Source of the DNA: Planctomycetota bacterium | GTDB lineage: Bacteria; Planctomycetota; Planctomycetia; Isosphaerales; Isosphaeraceae | Assembly (NCBI GenBank): GCA_021777685.1 | Contig: JAJYDH010000030.1 | Coordinates: 1 to 22,373, forward strand | DNA length: 22,373 bases | Direction: 5' to 3' | Part shown: positions 8,017-15,617 of the stretch, piece by piece | Layout of the letters: each line of letters opens with the position of its first letter | Position numbering within the stretch: position 1 is the first letter of the stretch | The notes under the pieces: generated by a model | Database searches by the model: none | Told to the model about the DNA's origin: nothing | What the model saw: the letters and a program-made list of their open reading frames with translations, nothing else | Position numbers and translations under genes: made by a program

Positions 8017-9465
8017 TCAGTCCCCTCCCCCCTTGCGGGGGAGGGTTAGGGTGGGGGGTCGCGTGGCCCCATGAGCGACGTCCGGAATCGCACTCTGCGA
8101 AAGCAGCCCGTCGTGCGAAGCCCCCCCACCCCGGCCCTCCCCCGCGAGGGGGGAGGGAGACAGGATTGCTTTGGGATTTAACTCTTGGGACCGATCGAAC
8201 GATCCGCGTCGGGCCGGCACCGGCAGGCGATGCGGCCGGTCGGCGCGGACCCGGCGGGCCCTCCGCCTCTCCTCGATGAGGGCGAAGTACCGCTCCAGGT
8301 GCTCGGCCTCCGACCAGGTCCCGTGCCGGGCCATGTAGCCGTCGCAGCCGAGCCGGTCGCGGAGGTCGGCGTCCCTCGACAGCCGATCGAGCGCCCCGAC
8401 CAGCTCGTCGCCCGACCGGAAAACCAACCCACCGCCGCTCTCGGCGACGAGTTCCGGCAGGGCGCCAAGGTCACGGACGACCACGGGCGTCTTCTCGGCG
8501 AACGCCTCCAGGACGACGTAGCCGAACGTCTCGTAGACCAGCGACGGCACGGCCACGGCCACGGCCCCCCGGAACAGCGCGGCGACCTGCGCCGAGTCGA
8601 GCCGGCCCTCGAAGTGGACGTTCTCCATCCCCTCGGCCTGACGCCGCAACTCCCCCTCGAACGGCCCTGAGCCGGCGATCCGGAGGTCGAGATGCGGCAG
8701 TCGGGGCATCGCCCGGATGACGTCCTGGAACCCCTTGATCTTCTCCAGCCGGCCGACCGCCGCGACATAAGGCCGGTCGAACCGGGGCGAGGGGACTTCC
8801 GGCAAGCCCGTGTAGTCGTCCGGCAGGAAGTAGGGCAGGTGGGTCATCGGCGCCTCGATACCCCGGCGGGAGTGCTCGCGGAGGGTCGACTCGCTCGGCC
8901 CGATCAGGGCATCCAGGTGCTTGAGCGAACGGTCGACCAGATCCGTCTTACGCCACAATTGCGGCGGGATCTTCGACGAGACGCAACACCGGACGCATTC
9001 TTGCTTCTCGCAGACGCCCTCGCCGAACTTCCAGAGGACATGCAGCGGGCAGACCAGCCAGTGCTCGTGGGTCGTCATGAGCTTGACCGCCCCGGGAGCC
9101 GGGACCGAGAGCAACCCCGGGCCGCCGATCAGCGAGAGGTTGTGGAAGTGGACCACGTCCGGCCGGATCGACCGGAGCAGGTCGCGGATCGGCTTCTCCT
9201 TGAACCCGGGGAGCCCCGTCTGGTGGGTCGCCAGCGGCGAGAGCGGCCCGAACCGGCTGGTCAGCGGATGAATCGTGACGCCCGGGGGGGCCTCATACGG
9301 CCGAGGGGTCTGGTCCCCCTTGACCATCTCGAAGGCATCCCGGCAGTAGATCACGTGGACCTCATGCCCGTGCCTCGCCAGGGCCCGCGAGAGCCGGTCG
9401 ACGAACGCGGCGTCGCCGCCGAAGCTATGCGGGCCGAAGAAGGTCGTGAGCATGGCGAACTTCAT
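8017..9465 (-). CDS. GT4-family glycosyltransferase with repeat-encoded C-terminal tail
   Basis: This is a GT-B glycosyltransferase. The N-terminal domain starts MKFAMLTTFFGPHSFGGDA with the glycine loop typical of GT4 enzymes. Residues 139-161 carry a cysteine cluster (C139, C152, C157, C160, C161) after THEHWLVCP, a pattern found in a subset of exopolysaccharide GT4 enzymes and possibly metal-binding. The donor domain holds AAVGRLEKIKGF (235-246) and the E-x7-E site E312/E320 in YETFGYVVLE. The catalytic fold should end by about residue 400. Residues 436-482 are encoded by the palindromic element at 8021-8160, so the normal C-terminus has been replaced or extended. The ATG at 9465 has AGGA upstream. 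It lies on the strand of the main operon but is separated from it by an AT-rich gene. Sugar specificity is unknown. Confidence 0.88.
   Translation of the reverse strand: MKFAMLTTFFGPHSFGGDAAFVDRLSRALARHGHEVHVIYCRDAFEMVKGDQTPRPYEAPPGVTIHPLTSRFGPLSPLATHQTGLPGFKEKPIRDLLRSIRPDVVHFHNLSLIGGPGLLSVPAPGAVKLMTTHEHWLVCPLHVLWKFGEGVCEKQECVRCCVSSKIPPQLWRKTDLVDRSLKHLDALIGPSESTLREHSRRGIEAPMTHLPYFLPDDYTGLPEVPSPRFDRPYVAAVGRLEKIKGFQDVIRAMPRLPHLDLRIAGSGPFEGELRRQAEGMENVHFEGRLDSAQVAALFRGAVAVAVPSLVYETFGYVVLEAFAEKTPVVVRDLGALPELVAESGGGLVFRSGDELVGALDRLSRDADLRDRLGCDGYMARHGTWSEAEHLERYFALIEERRRARRVRADRPHRLPVPARRGSFDRSQELNPKAILSPSPLAGEGRGGGASHDGLLSQSAIPDVAHGATRPPTLTLPRKGGGD
8021..8160. repeat. Palindromic element A, inside a glycosyltransferase 3' end
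   Basis: Arms 8021-8060 and 8120-8160 pair with few mismatches. Each arm is itself a CCCTCCCCC...GGGGGAGGG hairpin followed by a GGGTGGGGGG run. The layout (hairpin, G-run, spacer, mirrored copy) matches elements B, C and D, but the sequence differs enough that it may be a sister family. It covers almost all of the last 47 codons of the minus-strand glycosyltransferase and lies at a convergent gene junction. Confidence 0.8.
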
Positions 9466-9532
9466 TGGGCTCAGTCCTTTGATCCCCGATCGGTTACCGG
9501 GCGTCCTTGCCCGCGACCCCGAAGTTCCGTAG

Positions 9533-9550
9533 GGCAGGCTGAAGCCTGCC
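9533..9550. repeat. Short hairpin of the GTAGGGCAGG type
   Basis: GGCAGGC (9533-9539) and GCCTGCC (9544-9550) pair around a TGAA loop, preceded by CCGTAGG. The opening sequence matches the one at 5171-5180. It lies in the 154-base gap between the AT-rich gene and the glycosyltransferase start at 9465. The rest of that gap shows nothing clear. Confidence 0.5.
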
Positions 9551-9619
9551 GGTTGAATACATTACGGCTTTCCTGGATCATCGAGTCGCTTCAAGATGGT
9601 TTGCGGCTCGCGCGATCCG

Positions 9620-10765
9620 TCAACCAGCACCAAGCATTAGCTCTTGAGCATGCACAAGAACAACTTGATCGTTGGAAAATATACCGATACGGCGATAGAG
9701 TTCGGCAAGGTGTCTCCAAGACATTTCTTGCGATCCAACCATTCCGCTAACGAAAAGCTCCTTAAACACGATTTCCGACAAACTTCTATCCAAAATATGT
9801 TCTTTTCTCAAAGAAAGATTGCCCTTCTGATTTTTTACCCAACAATCATTGACCACACAAACAGGAACATGATTGCCAGTCGACACCATTTTTGAATTGG
9901 GAAGTTGCAATCTATCAGTCGGTCTGAGGAAGGCGGCGCAATATGGCAGCCTGTAGAGCCGCCCTTTCGGTACCTCGTCCCTATAGCATAGTGTTTTATA
10001 TTTGATGAAATCTTTTTCGCAAGCGAATTGAGTCAGTTTTTCCAACTGTTTCCCCATTCCTGGTGTCCGATGAAGTGAATCTTTGTCCCACATCTTATAC
10101 TGCACGGCAGCAACGCGGGCAGTCTCTTGTTTGACGTTGTATATCTCGTACAACAAATCCGCGCCTGTTTTGTGTTCGGGGAAGTCTGGGTGAAATACGC
10201 TGATCTTGAGAGCCCGATTGTCGTCCAGCTTATACTCCATGTATTTCTGGCCTGAACCCGAAACGTCGAAGTTAATGCCTGTAGCAATAGCGTCCCGAAA
10301 AATCAATTCGCCTTCGCTATGTCTGGTGGCTTTGATCTCCTGTCGAACTAGCAGTGCCGTATTAAGTTTCGACTTTATGACCGTACCCTCGGGAACCGCG
10401 TAGACTTGAAGTTGTAACTCCTTGATGTCCTTTTCGACCAATTCAAGGGCAGTGACTTGTGTTCCCTGCCTTCGGGTCTCTGCCAAGGCCTTTTCACGAT
10501 AGCCTTTTGCTTCGATGCTCTCCGGCGCCTTATCAATGATCCTTTTTTCATGAGAAAAAATACCAGGAATCAACAACTCAGCCAAGTGAAGCACTCGTCT
10601 ATAAGTTGGTGGATCGTCGCCTCTAAGGGCGATGTGTGACAGCTCCCGAAGAGCATTCAAGATTGACCACTCCGTGTCGAATCGAGCCCGGTCAATCTCA
10701 CCAAGAACATCCATGCCCGGATGCTTGATGTTACTTCTCGTGCTGGTATTTCTCTTTTTGGCCAT
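9620..10765 (-). CDS. AT-rich orphan gene, possible PD-(D/E)XK nuclease-like protein
   Basis: I do not recognise a named family. The 381-aa product is soluble, has no signal peptide and is rich in Lys and Glu. The gene is visibly AT-rich and uses codons ending in A or T freely, unlike every neighbour, which points to horizontal transfer. Residues 196-224 show a pattern of PD-(D/E)XK-like enzymes: E197 and D203 in PEHKTGADLLYE, then a strand with Q222 and K224 in VAAVQYKMWD. The latter would be a Q-x-K form of the third motif. It is followed by GKQLEKLTQFA (238-248) and a YRLPYCAAFL strand (271-280), an order seen in restriction-like proteins of the GAD...QxK type. The N-terminal 120 residues are helical and charged. 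The ATG at 10765 has no strong ribosome-binding site. A defence or DNA-cleavage role is an inference; a non-catalytic relative is possible. Confidence 0.7.
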   Translation of the reverse strand: MAKKRNTSTRSNIKHPGMDVLGEIDRARFDTEWSILNALRELSHIALRGDDPPTYRRVLHLAELLIPGIFSHEKRIIDKAPESIEAKGYREKALAETRRQGTQVTALELVEKDIKELQLQVYAVPEGTVIKSKLNTALLVRQEIKATRHSEGELIFRDAIATGINFDVSGSGQKYMEYKLDDNRALKISVFHPDFPEHKTGADLLYEIYNVKQETARVAAVQYKMWDKDSLHRTPGMGKQLEKLTQFACEKDFIKYKTLCYRDEVPKGRLYRLPYCAAFLRPTDRLQLPNSKMVSTGNHVPVCVVNDCWVKNQKGNLSLRKEHILDRSLSEIVFKELFVSGMVGSQEMSWRHLAELYRRIGIFSNDQVVLVHAQELMLGAG

Positions 10766-10881
10766 AATTGGACTCTACTTCATCCCGGATTGCCTTCCAA
10801 ACTAAACCGGCGTTGGCAGATCCACACCTACCGAAAAACCATTGCGAGCAAGCGATAAGGCTTCTCTCGGTATCACGAACC

Positions 10882-12072
10882 TCACGCTGTCCTCCCCAGC
10901 GAACTCGCCCCGCCCGCCCCTAGCTCCTCGAAACACTCCACGAGCGACCGCGCCGCCGACGCCCAGGTGAACCGCCGGGCCTGTTCGAGCGCCAGCCTGG
11001 CCAGCCGGTCGCGTTCGGCCGGGTCGGCCAGGAGGGCGCGGATGGCGTGGGTCATGGCCTTGAGGTCGGTCGGGTCGAAGTAGACCCCGGCCTCTCCGAC
11101 GACCTCGGGCAGCGAGCCGGCGGTGCTGCTCAGGACGGGCGTGCCGCAGGCCATCGCCTCGACGGGCGGGAGGCCGAAGCCTTCCATCAGCGATGGTTGC
11201 GCCAGGGCATATGCCCGCCGGTAGAGGTGGGCGAGGTCGGCGTCGGGGACGAAGCCGGTGAAGTGGGCGCGGTCGCCCAGGTTGAGCCGGGCGACCAGCG
11301 CCCGCAACTCGGGGACGTGGGTGTGGAAGACGTCGCCGATGTCGCCGACGAGGATCAGGCGGGTGTCGGGCCTGGCCCCCTTGGCGAACGCCTCGATCAG
11401 CCTCGGGAGGTTCTTGTGCGGGCTCAGCCCGCCGACGTACAGGAGGTAGCGCGAGCCGGGCTCGATGCCGTATCGCCGGAGCACGGCGTCCGATTCCACG
11501 CCTCCGTCCGTCGGGCCGAAGACGGCGTCGGGCCCCTCGCTGACGACGCGGACGCGGTCCTCGGGCAGGCGGAACCAGGCGACGAGGTCGCGGCGGGCGG
11601 CCTCGGAGACGGTCACGATCCGGTCGGCCCAGAGCGCCGCGGCCTGCTCCTTGGCCCGCCAGGCCATCTTCCCTCGCCAGTTGGGGAAGACCCACTCGGG
11701 GTGGGCCAGGGCCAGCGTGTCGTGCATCGTCACGACCACCCGCCCCGCGTTCCAGACGGGGAAAAAGCTGTAGCTGGCCGGGAAATAGATGACGTCGAGG
11801 CCCGCCCGCGAGACCGCCCGGCCCATCGCCAGCATGTCCCCCACCCGCCGCCGGCCCGTGGCCGACGCCGCGCGGCTGGGGGCCTCGCTCACCTCCACCG
11901 CGACCGTCTCCATCCCCTCGGGGATGCTGACGTGTTCGAGCGACGGGCGGTCGACGAAGACCGCGAATTCATGTCCCGATCCCGCCTCGGCCAGGGCCGC
12001 GACCACCTGCCGCGCGAACCGGCCGAACCCCCGGCGATTGGCCAGGCACGCCCCGTCGATGCCGATCCTCAT
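10882..12072 (-). CDS. GT4-family glycosyltransferase, last gene of the glycan operon
   Basis: This is a GT-B retaining glycosyltransferase of 396 aa. The acceptor domain opens MRIGIDGACLANRRGFGRFA, with the glycine loop of GT4 enzymes, and has VVVTMHDTLALAHPEW (about 120-135). The donor domain contains LLYVGGLSPHKNLPRLIEAF and the E-x7-E site in PSLMEGFGLPPVEAMACG. This is the plan of mannosyl- or rhamnosyl-type GT4 enzymes. The start at 12072 is fixed by an ATGA overlap with the methyltransferase stop at 12069; longer frames upstream are shadows of that gene. It ends the nine-gene operon. The 116 bases beyond its stop, before the AT-rich gene, show no obvious hairpin. Donor sugar is unknown. 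Confidence 0.92.
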   Translation of the reverse strand: MRIGIDGACLANRRGFGRFARQVVAALAEAGSGHEFAVFVDRPSLEHVSIPEGMETVAVEVSEAPSRAASATGRRRVGDMLAMGRAVSRAGLDVIYFPASYSFFPVWNAGRVVVTMHDTLALAHPEWVFPNWRGKMAWRAKEQAAALWADRIVTVSEAARRDLVAWFRLPEDRVRVVSEGPDAVFGPTDGGVESDAVLRRYGIEPGSRYLLYVGGLSPHKNLPRLIEAFAKGARPDTRLILVGDIGDVFHTHVPELRALVARLNLGDRAHFTGFVPDADLAHLYRRAYALAQPSLMEGFGLPPVEAMACGTPVLSSTAGSLPEVVGEAGVYFDPTDLKAMTHAIRALLADPAERDRLARLALEQARRFTWASAARSLVECFEELGAGGASSLGRTA

Positions 12073-12857
12073 GGGTTCGTCTCCTGTTTCGTCGCCAGGA
12101 CCATCGTGCTGTGCCCGAACGGCAAGGGGACGCCCAGGGCCTCCGTCATCCCGCGCTCGAGCGCCGCCACGCCGCCCATGATCCGATTGATCCGGGGTGA
12201 GGGCACGTCGATCCGCAGCCCGCCGCCCGACGGGTGAGGCAGCCACGACCGCCCCCGATGTCCCGCCAGGAACCGGAGCCGGCCCCGGACCTCCTGCGCC
12301 AGCGCCGGCAGCCCGTTCGCGTAGGACGCCCGGCGGACCTTCAAATTCGCACTCGTCAGGACCTCGACCACCTCGCCGAGCCGATAGGCCGTCCCGCCGT
12401 TCGACCGCCCCGGGCCGAATCCCGCCGAGTTGGACCGGACGACCGCCACGCCGCCCGGCCGGAGCACGCGGGCGATCTCGCGCGCCGCCTGGACGTCGCC
12501 GCCTTCGGGCAGGTGTTGCAGGACGTCGAAGCACGTAACCACGTCAAAATTCTCGTCCTTGAACGGCAATTCCAGCGCCGAGCCGGGGAAGACCTCGAAC
12601 CCTCGATGGCGACGGGCGAGTCGGAGCGCCCCCGCGTCCGGCTCCAGGCCGACGACGCGCGAGACCTCGCGAAACCCCATCAACCTGACCAGCGAGAGGC
12701 CCGCCCCGCAGCCGACGTCGAGGGCCGACAGCCCCCGTCGACCGCGAATCGCCCCGCCCAGCCAGCCCGAGGCCAGCCGCCACATCGACCGCGACCACCA
12801 GTGGCCCGACTCGACCCGCGCCAGCCGCTCGAAATAGCCCGGCTCGTCGATCGTCAT
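12069..12857 (-). CDS. Class I SAM-dependent methyltransferase
   Basis: This is a Rossmann-fold methyltransferase of the Methyltransf_11 type, 262 aa. Motif I is ALDVGCGAG (45-53), motif II ends in GLEPDAGAL, motif III is near GSALELPFKDENFDVVTCFDV, and the LPEGGDVQAAREIARVLRPGG stretch is the usual post-motif III helix. The start HWWSRSMW (19-26) resembles methyltransferases of sugar and lipid pathways that open with a HWWFxxR-like motif. In this operon the likely substrate is a sugar or the growing glycan, but that is inferred from position. It overlaps the flippase stop by ATGA (12854-12857) and the following glycosyltransferase start by ATGA (12069-12072), so it is probably translated by coupling. 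Confidence 0.9.
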   Translation of the reverse strand: MTIDEPGYFERLARVESGHWWSRSMWRLASGWLGGAIRGRRGLSALDVGCGAGLSLVRLMGFREVSRVVGLEPDAGALRLARRHRGFEVFPGSALELPFKDENFDVVTCFDVLQHLPEGGDVQAAREIARVLRPGGVAVVRSNSAGFGPGRSNGGTAYRLGEVVEVLTSANLKVRRASYANGLPALAQEVRGRLRFLAGHRGRSWLPHPSGGGLRIDVPSPRINRIMGGVAALERGMTEALGVPLPFGHSTMVLATKQETNP

Positions 12858-14590
12858 GACGATGGCCCTCCCCCGGCGATCGAATGGCGAATACCCGAGG
12901 CTCGCGCGCTCTGCCTCCCCTCTCCCGGAGGGAGAGGGGCCGGGGGTGAGGGGCGTCGCATGACCATCGGTTTGAGAAGAAGGCTCGCCTGGAGATCGCT
13001 CGACCGGCCACGACCCTCACCCCGGCCCTCTCCCGGAGGGAGAGGGAGGCAGAAAATCAGGCCGTACGTCAGAGCCCCGACGACAACCACCGCGCCCAGC
13101 GGCCAGTCGCGCCCGATCCCGCAGACCAGGGCCAATCCCGCGCAACCGGCCATCGCCCGGCCGCTCGCGTGATGCCAGGGCGGGGCCACGTCCAGCCGCC
13201 TCAGCGCGATCCAGCCGACGATCGACCCGCCCACCTCGATCCCCAGCACGCCCACGCCGACGCCCCACGGCCCGTAACCGGCGGCAAGTGGCGGGATCAG
13301 GACTGCTCCCGCCGCGACCATGCCCACCATCAGCCGGAACGCCCAGCCTTCCCGACGGCAGGCGATCAGGGCGGACTGCTGGACGTTCGAGGCGAGCACG
13401 AACGGCAACCTCGCGGCGATCAGGGCGAGCCACGGGCCGCCCTCGCGGAAACCCTCGCCGAAGAGCCGGGGCATCCAGCGGTCGGCCGTCGCGATCAGGC
13501 CGACCGTCGCCGGCAGGGCCGCCGCGAAGAGGCCGGCGAACGTCCGGCCGATCAGATCCCGGGCCTCGGTCGTTCCCGAGGCCCACGCCCGGGCGATCCG
13601 AGGCGCGACCGCCGAGGGGACGACCAATCCCAGCGCCAGGAGGGCGAACGCCAACCGACGAGCCGCCGCGTAAGGCCCCAGCCCCGGACTCGCCAGCATC
13701 CCGAGGATCAACAGGTCGGCGGCATAGAGGCTCACCCGGCCGAACCGCGTCGCCCCCGCGACCGCCCCTCGACGAGCCAGGCTCGACCAGGCCGGGCGGC
13801 GAAAACGAGGTCGGACCGGGCCATGCTCGGAGCCGTGGATCAGCAGGAGGACCGCCGTCGAGGCGACCTCGGCCCCGACCACGCAGCCGGCCGCGATCAC
13901 GGCGTCTCCCGGGCCCATCACGAGCCAGCCCGCCCCGATCGCCAGGCCGACCGCCCGGATCGCCTGCGCCAGGGCCAGCCCCCCGAACCGGCCCGACGCC
14001 CGGAGGCCGACGTCGCTCGCCAGCGCCGAGGGGATCAGGATCAACCCCGCCATCGCCACGACCCACCCCCGGCCCGGCCCCGAGGACCACGCCAGAGCCA
14101 GCACCGCCGCCAGACCGACGACGGCCGAGGCCCCTCTCAGGCCGATCAGCACGTCCGTCAACGGGCCGATCAGCCTCGGGCGACGGGCCGCCTCGCGATA
14201 GACGATCGAGTCGAACCCGCCCCGGACCACGACCAGCCACCACGCCGCGACGGCCGAGGCGTATTCGAAATCCGCGAACCCCGAGGGGCCGAGCCGCCGG
14301 GCCAGGTGGACCATCACCCCGAACCCGACGACGCTGGCGAACAGCTCGGCCGCGACCAGGACGGCCAGGGAGTCGGCCGAGGACCGTGGGCGGCGATTGC
14401 TTCCTTTTCTGCCTCCCTCTCCCTCCGGGAGAGGGCCGGGGTGAGGGTCGTGGCACGCCGAGTGATCGCCATCCGAGCCCGTGTCCCGGCCCAACACCGA
14501 TGCGACGCCCCTCACCCCCGGCCCCTCTCCCGGAGGGAGAGGGGAGTCAGACGCGTCGCGAGCCTCATCGATCATCCGATCGTGACGCAT
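12854..14590 (-). CDS. Wzx-like polysaccharide flippase with repeat-encoded N- and C-terminal tails
   Basis: This is a polytopic transporter of the MATE/Wzx superfamily, expected to flip a lipid-linked glycan across the inner membrane. The membrane core runs from about residue 74 (SLAVLVAAELFASVVGFG) to 514 (GALTYGLIFCLP), with roughly a dozen hydrophobic segments and an FASDVGLR-like motif replaced by SALASDVGLRASGRFG. At 578 aa it exceeds the usual 420-500 because residues 14-61 and 513-560 are encoded by palindromic elements C and B. The start at 14590 is fixed by a TGATG overlap with the preceding methyltransferase, and no good start lies between the element and the first helix. The stop overlaps the next gene by ATGA. 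The much longer frame upstream (to 15616) is a shadow of the methyltransferase. Both tails would be cytoplasmic or membrane-flanking, with unknown effect. Confidence 0.85.
   Translation of the reverse strand: MRHDRMIDEARDASDSPLPPGEGPGVRGVASVLGRDTGSDGDHSACHDPHPGPLPEGEGGRKGSNRRPRSSADSLAVLVAAELFASVVGFGVMVHLARRLGPSGFADFEYASAVAAWWLVVVRGGFDSIVYREAARRPRLIGPLTDVLIGLRGASAVVGLAAVLALAWSSGPGRGWVVAMAGLILIPSALASDVGLRASGRFGGLALAQAIRAVGLAIGAGWLVMGPGDAVIAAGCVVGAEVASTAVLLLIHGSEHGPVRPRFRRPAWSSLARRGAVAGATRFGRVSLYAADLLILGMLASPGLGPYAAARRLAFALLALGLVVPSAVAPRIARAWASGTTEARDLIGRTFAGLFAAALPATVGLIATADRWMPRLFGEGFREGGPWLALIAARLPFVLASNVQQSALIACRREGWAFRLMVGMVAAGAVLIPPLAAGYGPWGVGVGVLGIEVGGSIVGWIALRRLDVAPPWHHASGRAMAGCAGLALVCGIGRDWPLGAVVVVGALTYGLIFCLPLPPGEGRGEGRGRSSDLQASLLLKPMVMRRPSPPAPLPPGEGRQSARASGIRHSIAGGGPSS
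12910..13053. repeat. Palindromic element B (144 bp), inside the flippase 3' end
   Basis: Outer ends TCTGCC (12910-12915) and GGCAGA (13048-13053) are inverted repeats. Each arm carries a CCTCTCCCGGAGGGAGAGG hairpin followed by a CCGGGGGTGAGGGG-type run. The asymmetric centre keeps GTCGCAT and GATCGCTCGACCGGCCACGA, shared with elements C and D in the opposite orientation. It encodes the last membrane-proximal residues and tail of the flippase, read antisense to C and D. Confidence 0.9.
14408..14551. repeat. Palindromic element C (144 bp), inside the flippase 5' end
   Basis: It has the same length and outline as element B but is inverted relative to it: TCTGCC end at 14408, two CCCTCTCCC...GGGAGAGGG hairpins, GTGAGGG runs and a shared asymmetric centre. 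It occupies codons 14-61 of the flippase. The encoded peptide (SPLPPGEGPGVRG ... PHPGPLPEGEGGR) closely matches that from element D, showing use of the same strand and frame. Confidence 0.9.
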
Positions 14591-15582
14591 CACGCGGCCC
14601 CCCGCCGGGTCGCCCGGAGTTGCCAGAGCGGGCCGAAAGCGCGGAGCAGGGTCCGAGCCCCCTTCATCTCCCTCAACAACCCATAGGCGGCGATCAGCCG
14701 TCGTTGCGAAGCCGGCCGGCTCATCGCCCAACCCTCGGGGATGCTCGGCGGCTCGACCTCGATCTCCTCGAAGCCCTCTTCGGCCGCCAGTCGGCGGGCG
14801 TCGCCGGCCGAGAGGCACGCGGGGGGCCAGGCGCCCCCGCGTCGCCATCGGACGTAGGCCGACATCCAGCGGCGGGGGAGCCAGCCGAGCCCCCAGAGCC
14901 GGACGTGGGGGTCGACCGCCAGCGAGTAGCGGTTCGGCGACCAGACCAGCAAGGTCCCGCCCGGCCGGAGCACCCGGGCCCACTCGGCAACCGCCAAGGG
15001 CGGGTCGTCGAGGTGCTCCAGCAGGCTGTCGGCGACCACGCAATCGAAGCTGGCGTCGGCGTAGGGCAGCCGCTCGGCCGAGGCGGCGACCAGCGGGACC
15101 GAGACGCCCCGATCGTCGAGCCGCCGACGGGCGACCACCAGCCACCGGAGCGCGATATCCACGCCCTCGACGTCCAGGCCGAGCCTCGCCGCCGACGCGA
15201 GCAGGCCGCCGGTCCCGCAGCCGACTTCGAGGGTCCGGCCCGATCGCGGCAAGAGCGCCGCCAGGGCCGACCCGCGCGCCTCGGCCCCCAGGATGTGGCC
15301 GAGGTAGAACCCCCGGCGCCGGGGCTCGACGTCCGGCGTCATCGCGTAATACGCCTCGGCCAGCCCCTTGAGGTCGACCCCCGGCGCGATCCGGGCGAGC
15401 CGCTCGGCCTTGGCCCGCTCGCCCGGCAGGTCGAGGAACCGGTCGGACGCGACCCGCAGATCCGGCAGCCCGGCGACCTCGGGGAACTCCCGCCCGCAGC
15501 CCACGCACGAGAGCCCGAGCAGCGCCCCTCGGCACGCCGGACAGACTCGCTCGCTCGTGCCGATGGTCGCGGTCGGGCTCAT
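14590..15582 (-). CDS. SAM-dependent methyltransferase with N-terminal zinc ribbon
   Basis: This 330-aa protein joins a zinc ribbon to a class I methyltransferase. Cysteines C14, C17, C26 and C29 (CxxC-x8-CxxC) form the ribbon, as in Trm112-like or RlmA-like N-terminal modules. Motif I is LEVGCGTGG (118-126), with VEGVDIALRW as the acidic loop and LPYADASFDCVVADSLLEHLDD and ARVLRPGGTLLVWSPNRY following. The long C-terminal part (about 235-330) has a WLPRRWMSAYVRWRRG stretch typical of methyltransferases in glycan clusters. The ATG at 15582 has GAGG upstream. A 35-base gap separates it from the deacetylase, the only non-overlapping junction in the operon. It is coupled to the flippase by TGATG. 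Its substrate is probably a sugar hydroxyl or carboxyl of the glycan, by context only. Confidence 0.88.
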   Translation of the reverse strand: MSPTATIGTSERVCPACRGALLGLSCVGCGREFPEVAGLPDLRVASDRFLDLPGERAKAERLARIAPGVDLKGLAEAYYAMTPDVEPRRRGFYLGHILGAEARGSALAALLPRSGRTLEVGCGTGGLLASAARLGLDVEGVDIALRWLVVARRRLDDRGVSVPLVAASAERLPYADASFDCVVADSLLEHLDDPPLAVAEWARVLRPGGTLLVWSPNRYSLAVDPHVRLWGLGWLPRRWMSAYVRWRRGGAWPPACLSAGDARRLAAEEGFEEIEVEPPSIPEGWAMSRPASQRRLIAAYGLLREMKGARTLLRAFGPLWQLRATRRGAA

Positions 15583-15617
15583 GGTGGCCTCGGGAGGAGG
15601 ATCGACGCGGGGTCACT

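Noticed and set aside
8021..8160. Element A as a standard rho-independent terminator
   Set aside because: The stems are strong but no T-tract follows on either strand, and the element is within the coding end of the minus-strand gene. A termination role remains possible but is not shown.
9644..9895. Short plus-strand ORF of 83 codons in the AT-rich segment
   Set aside because: It is antisense to the AT-rich gene, has no clear ribosome-binding site and no recognisable features.
9590..10860. Insertion sequence around the AT-rich gene
   Set aside because: The protein has no transposase motif, and no terminal inverted repeats or target duplications were seen at the composition boundaries.
14591..15616. 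N-terminal extension of the flippase frame up to 15616
   Set aside because: This part is a shadow of the zinc-ribbon methyltransferase; the TGATG overlap at 14588-14592 gives the proper start.
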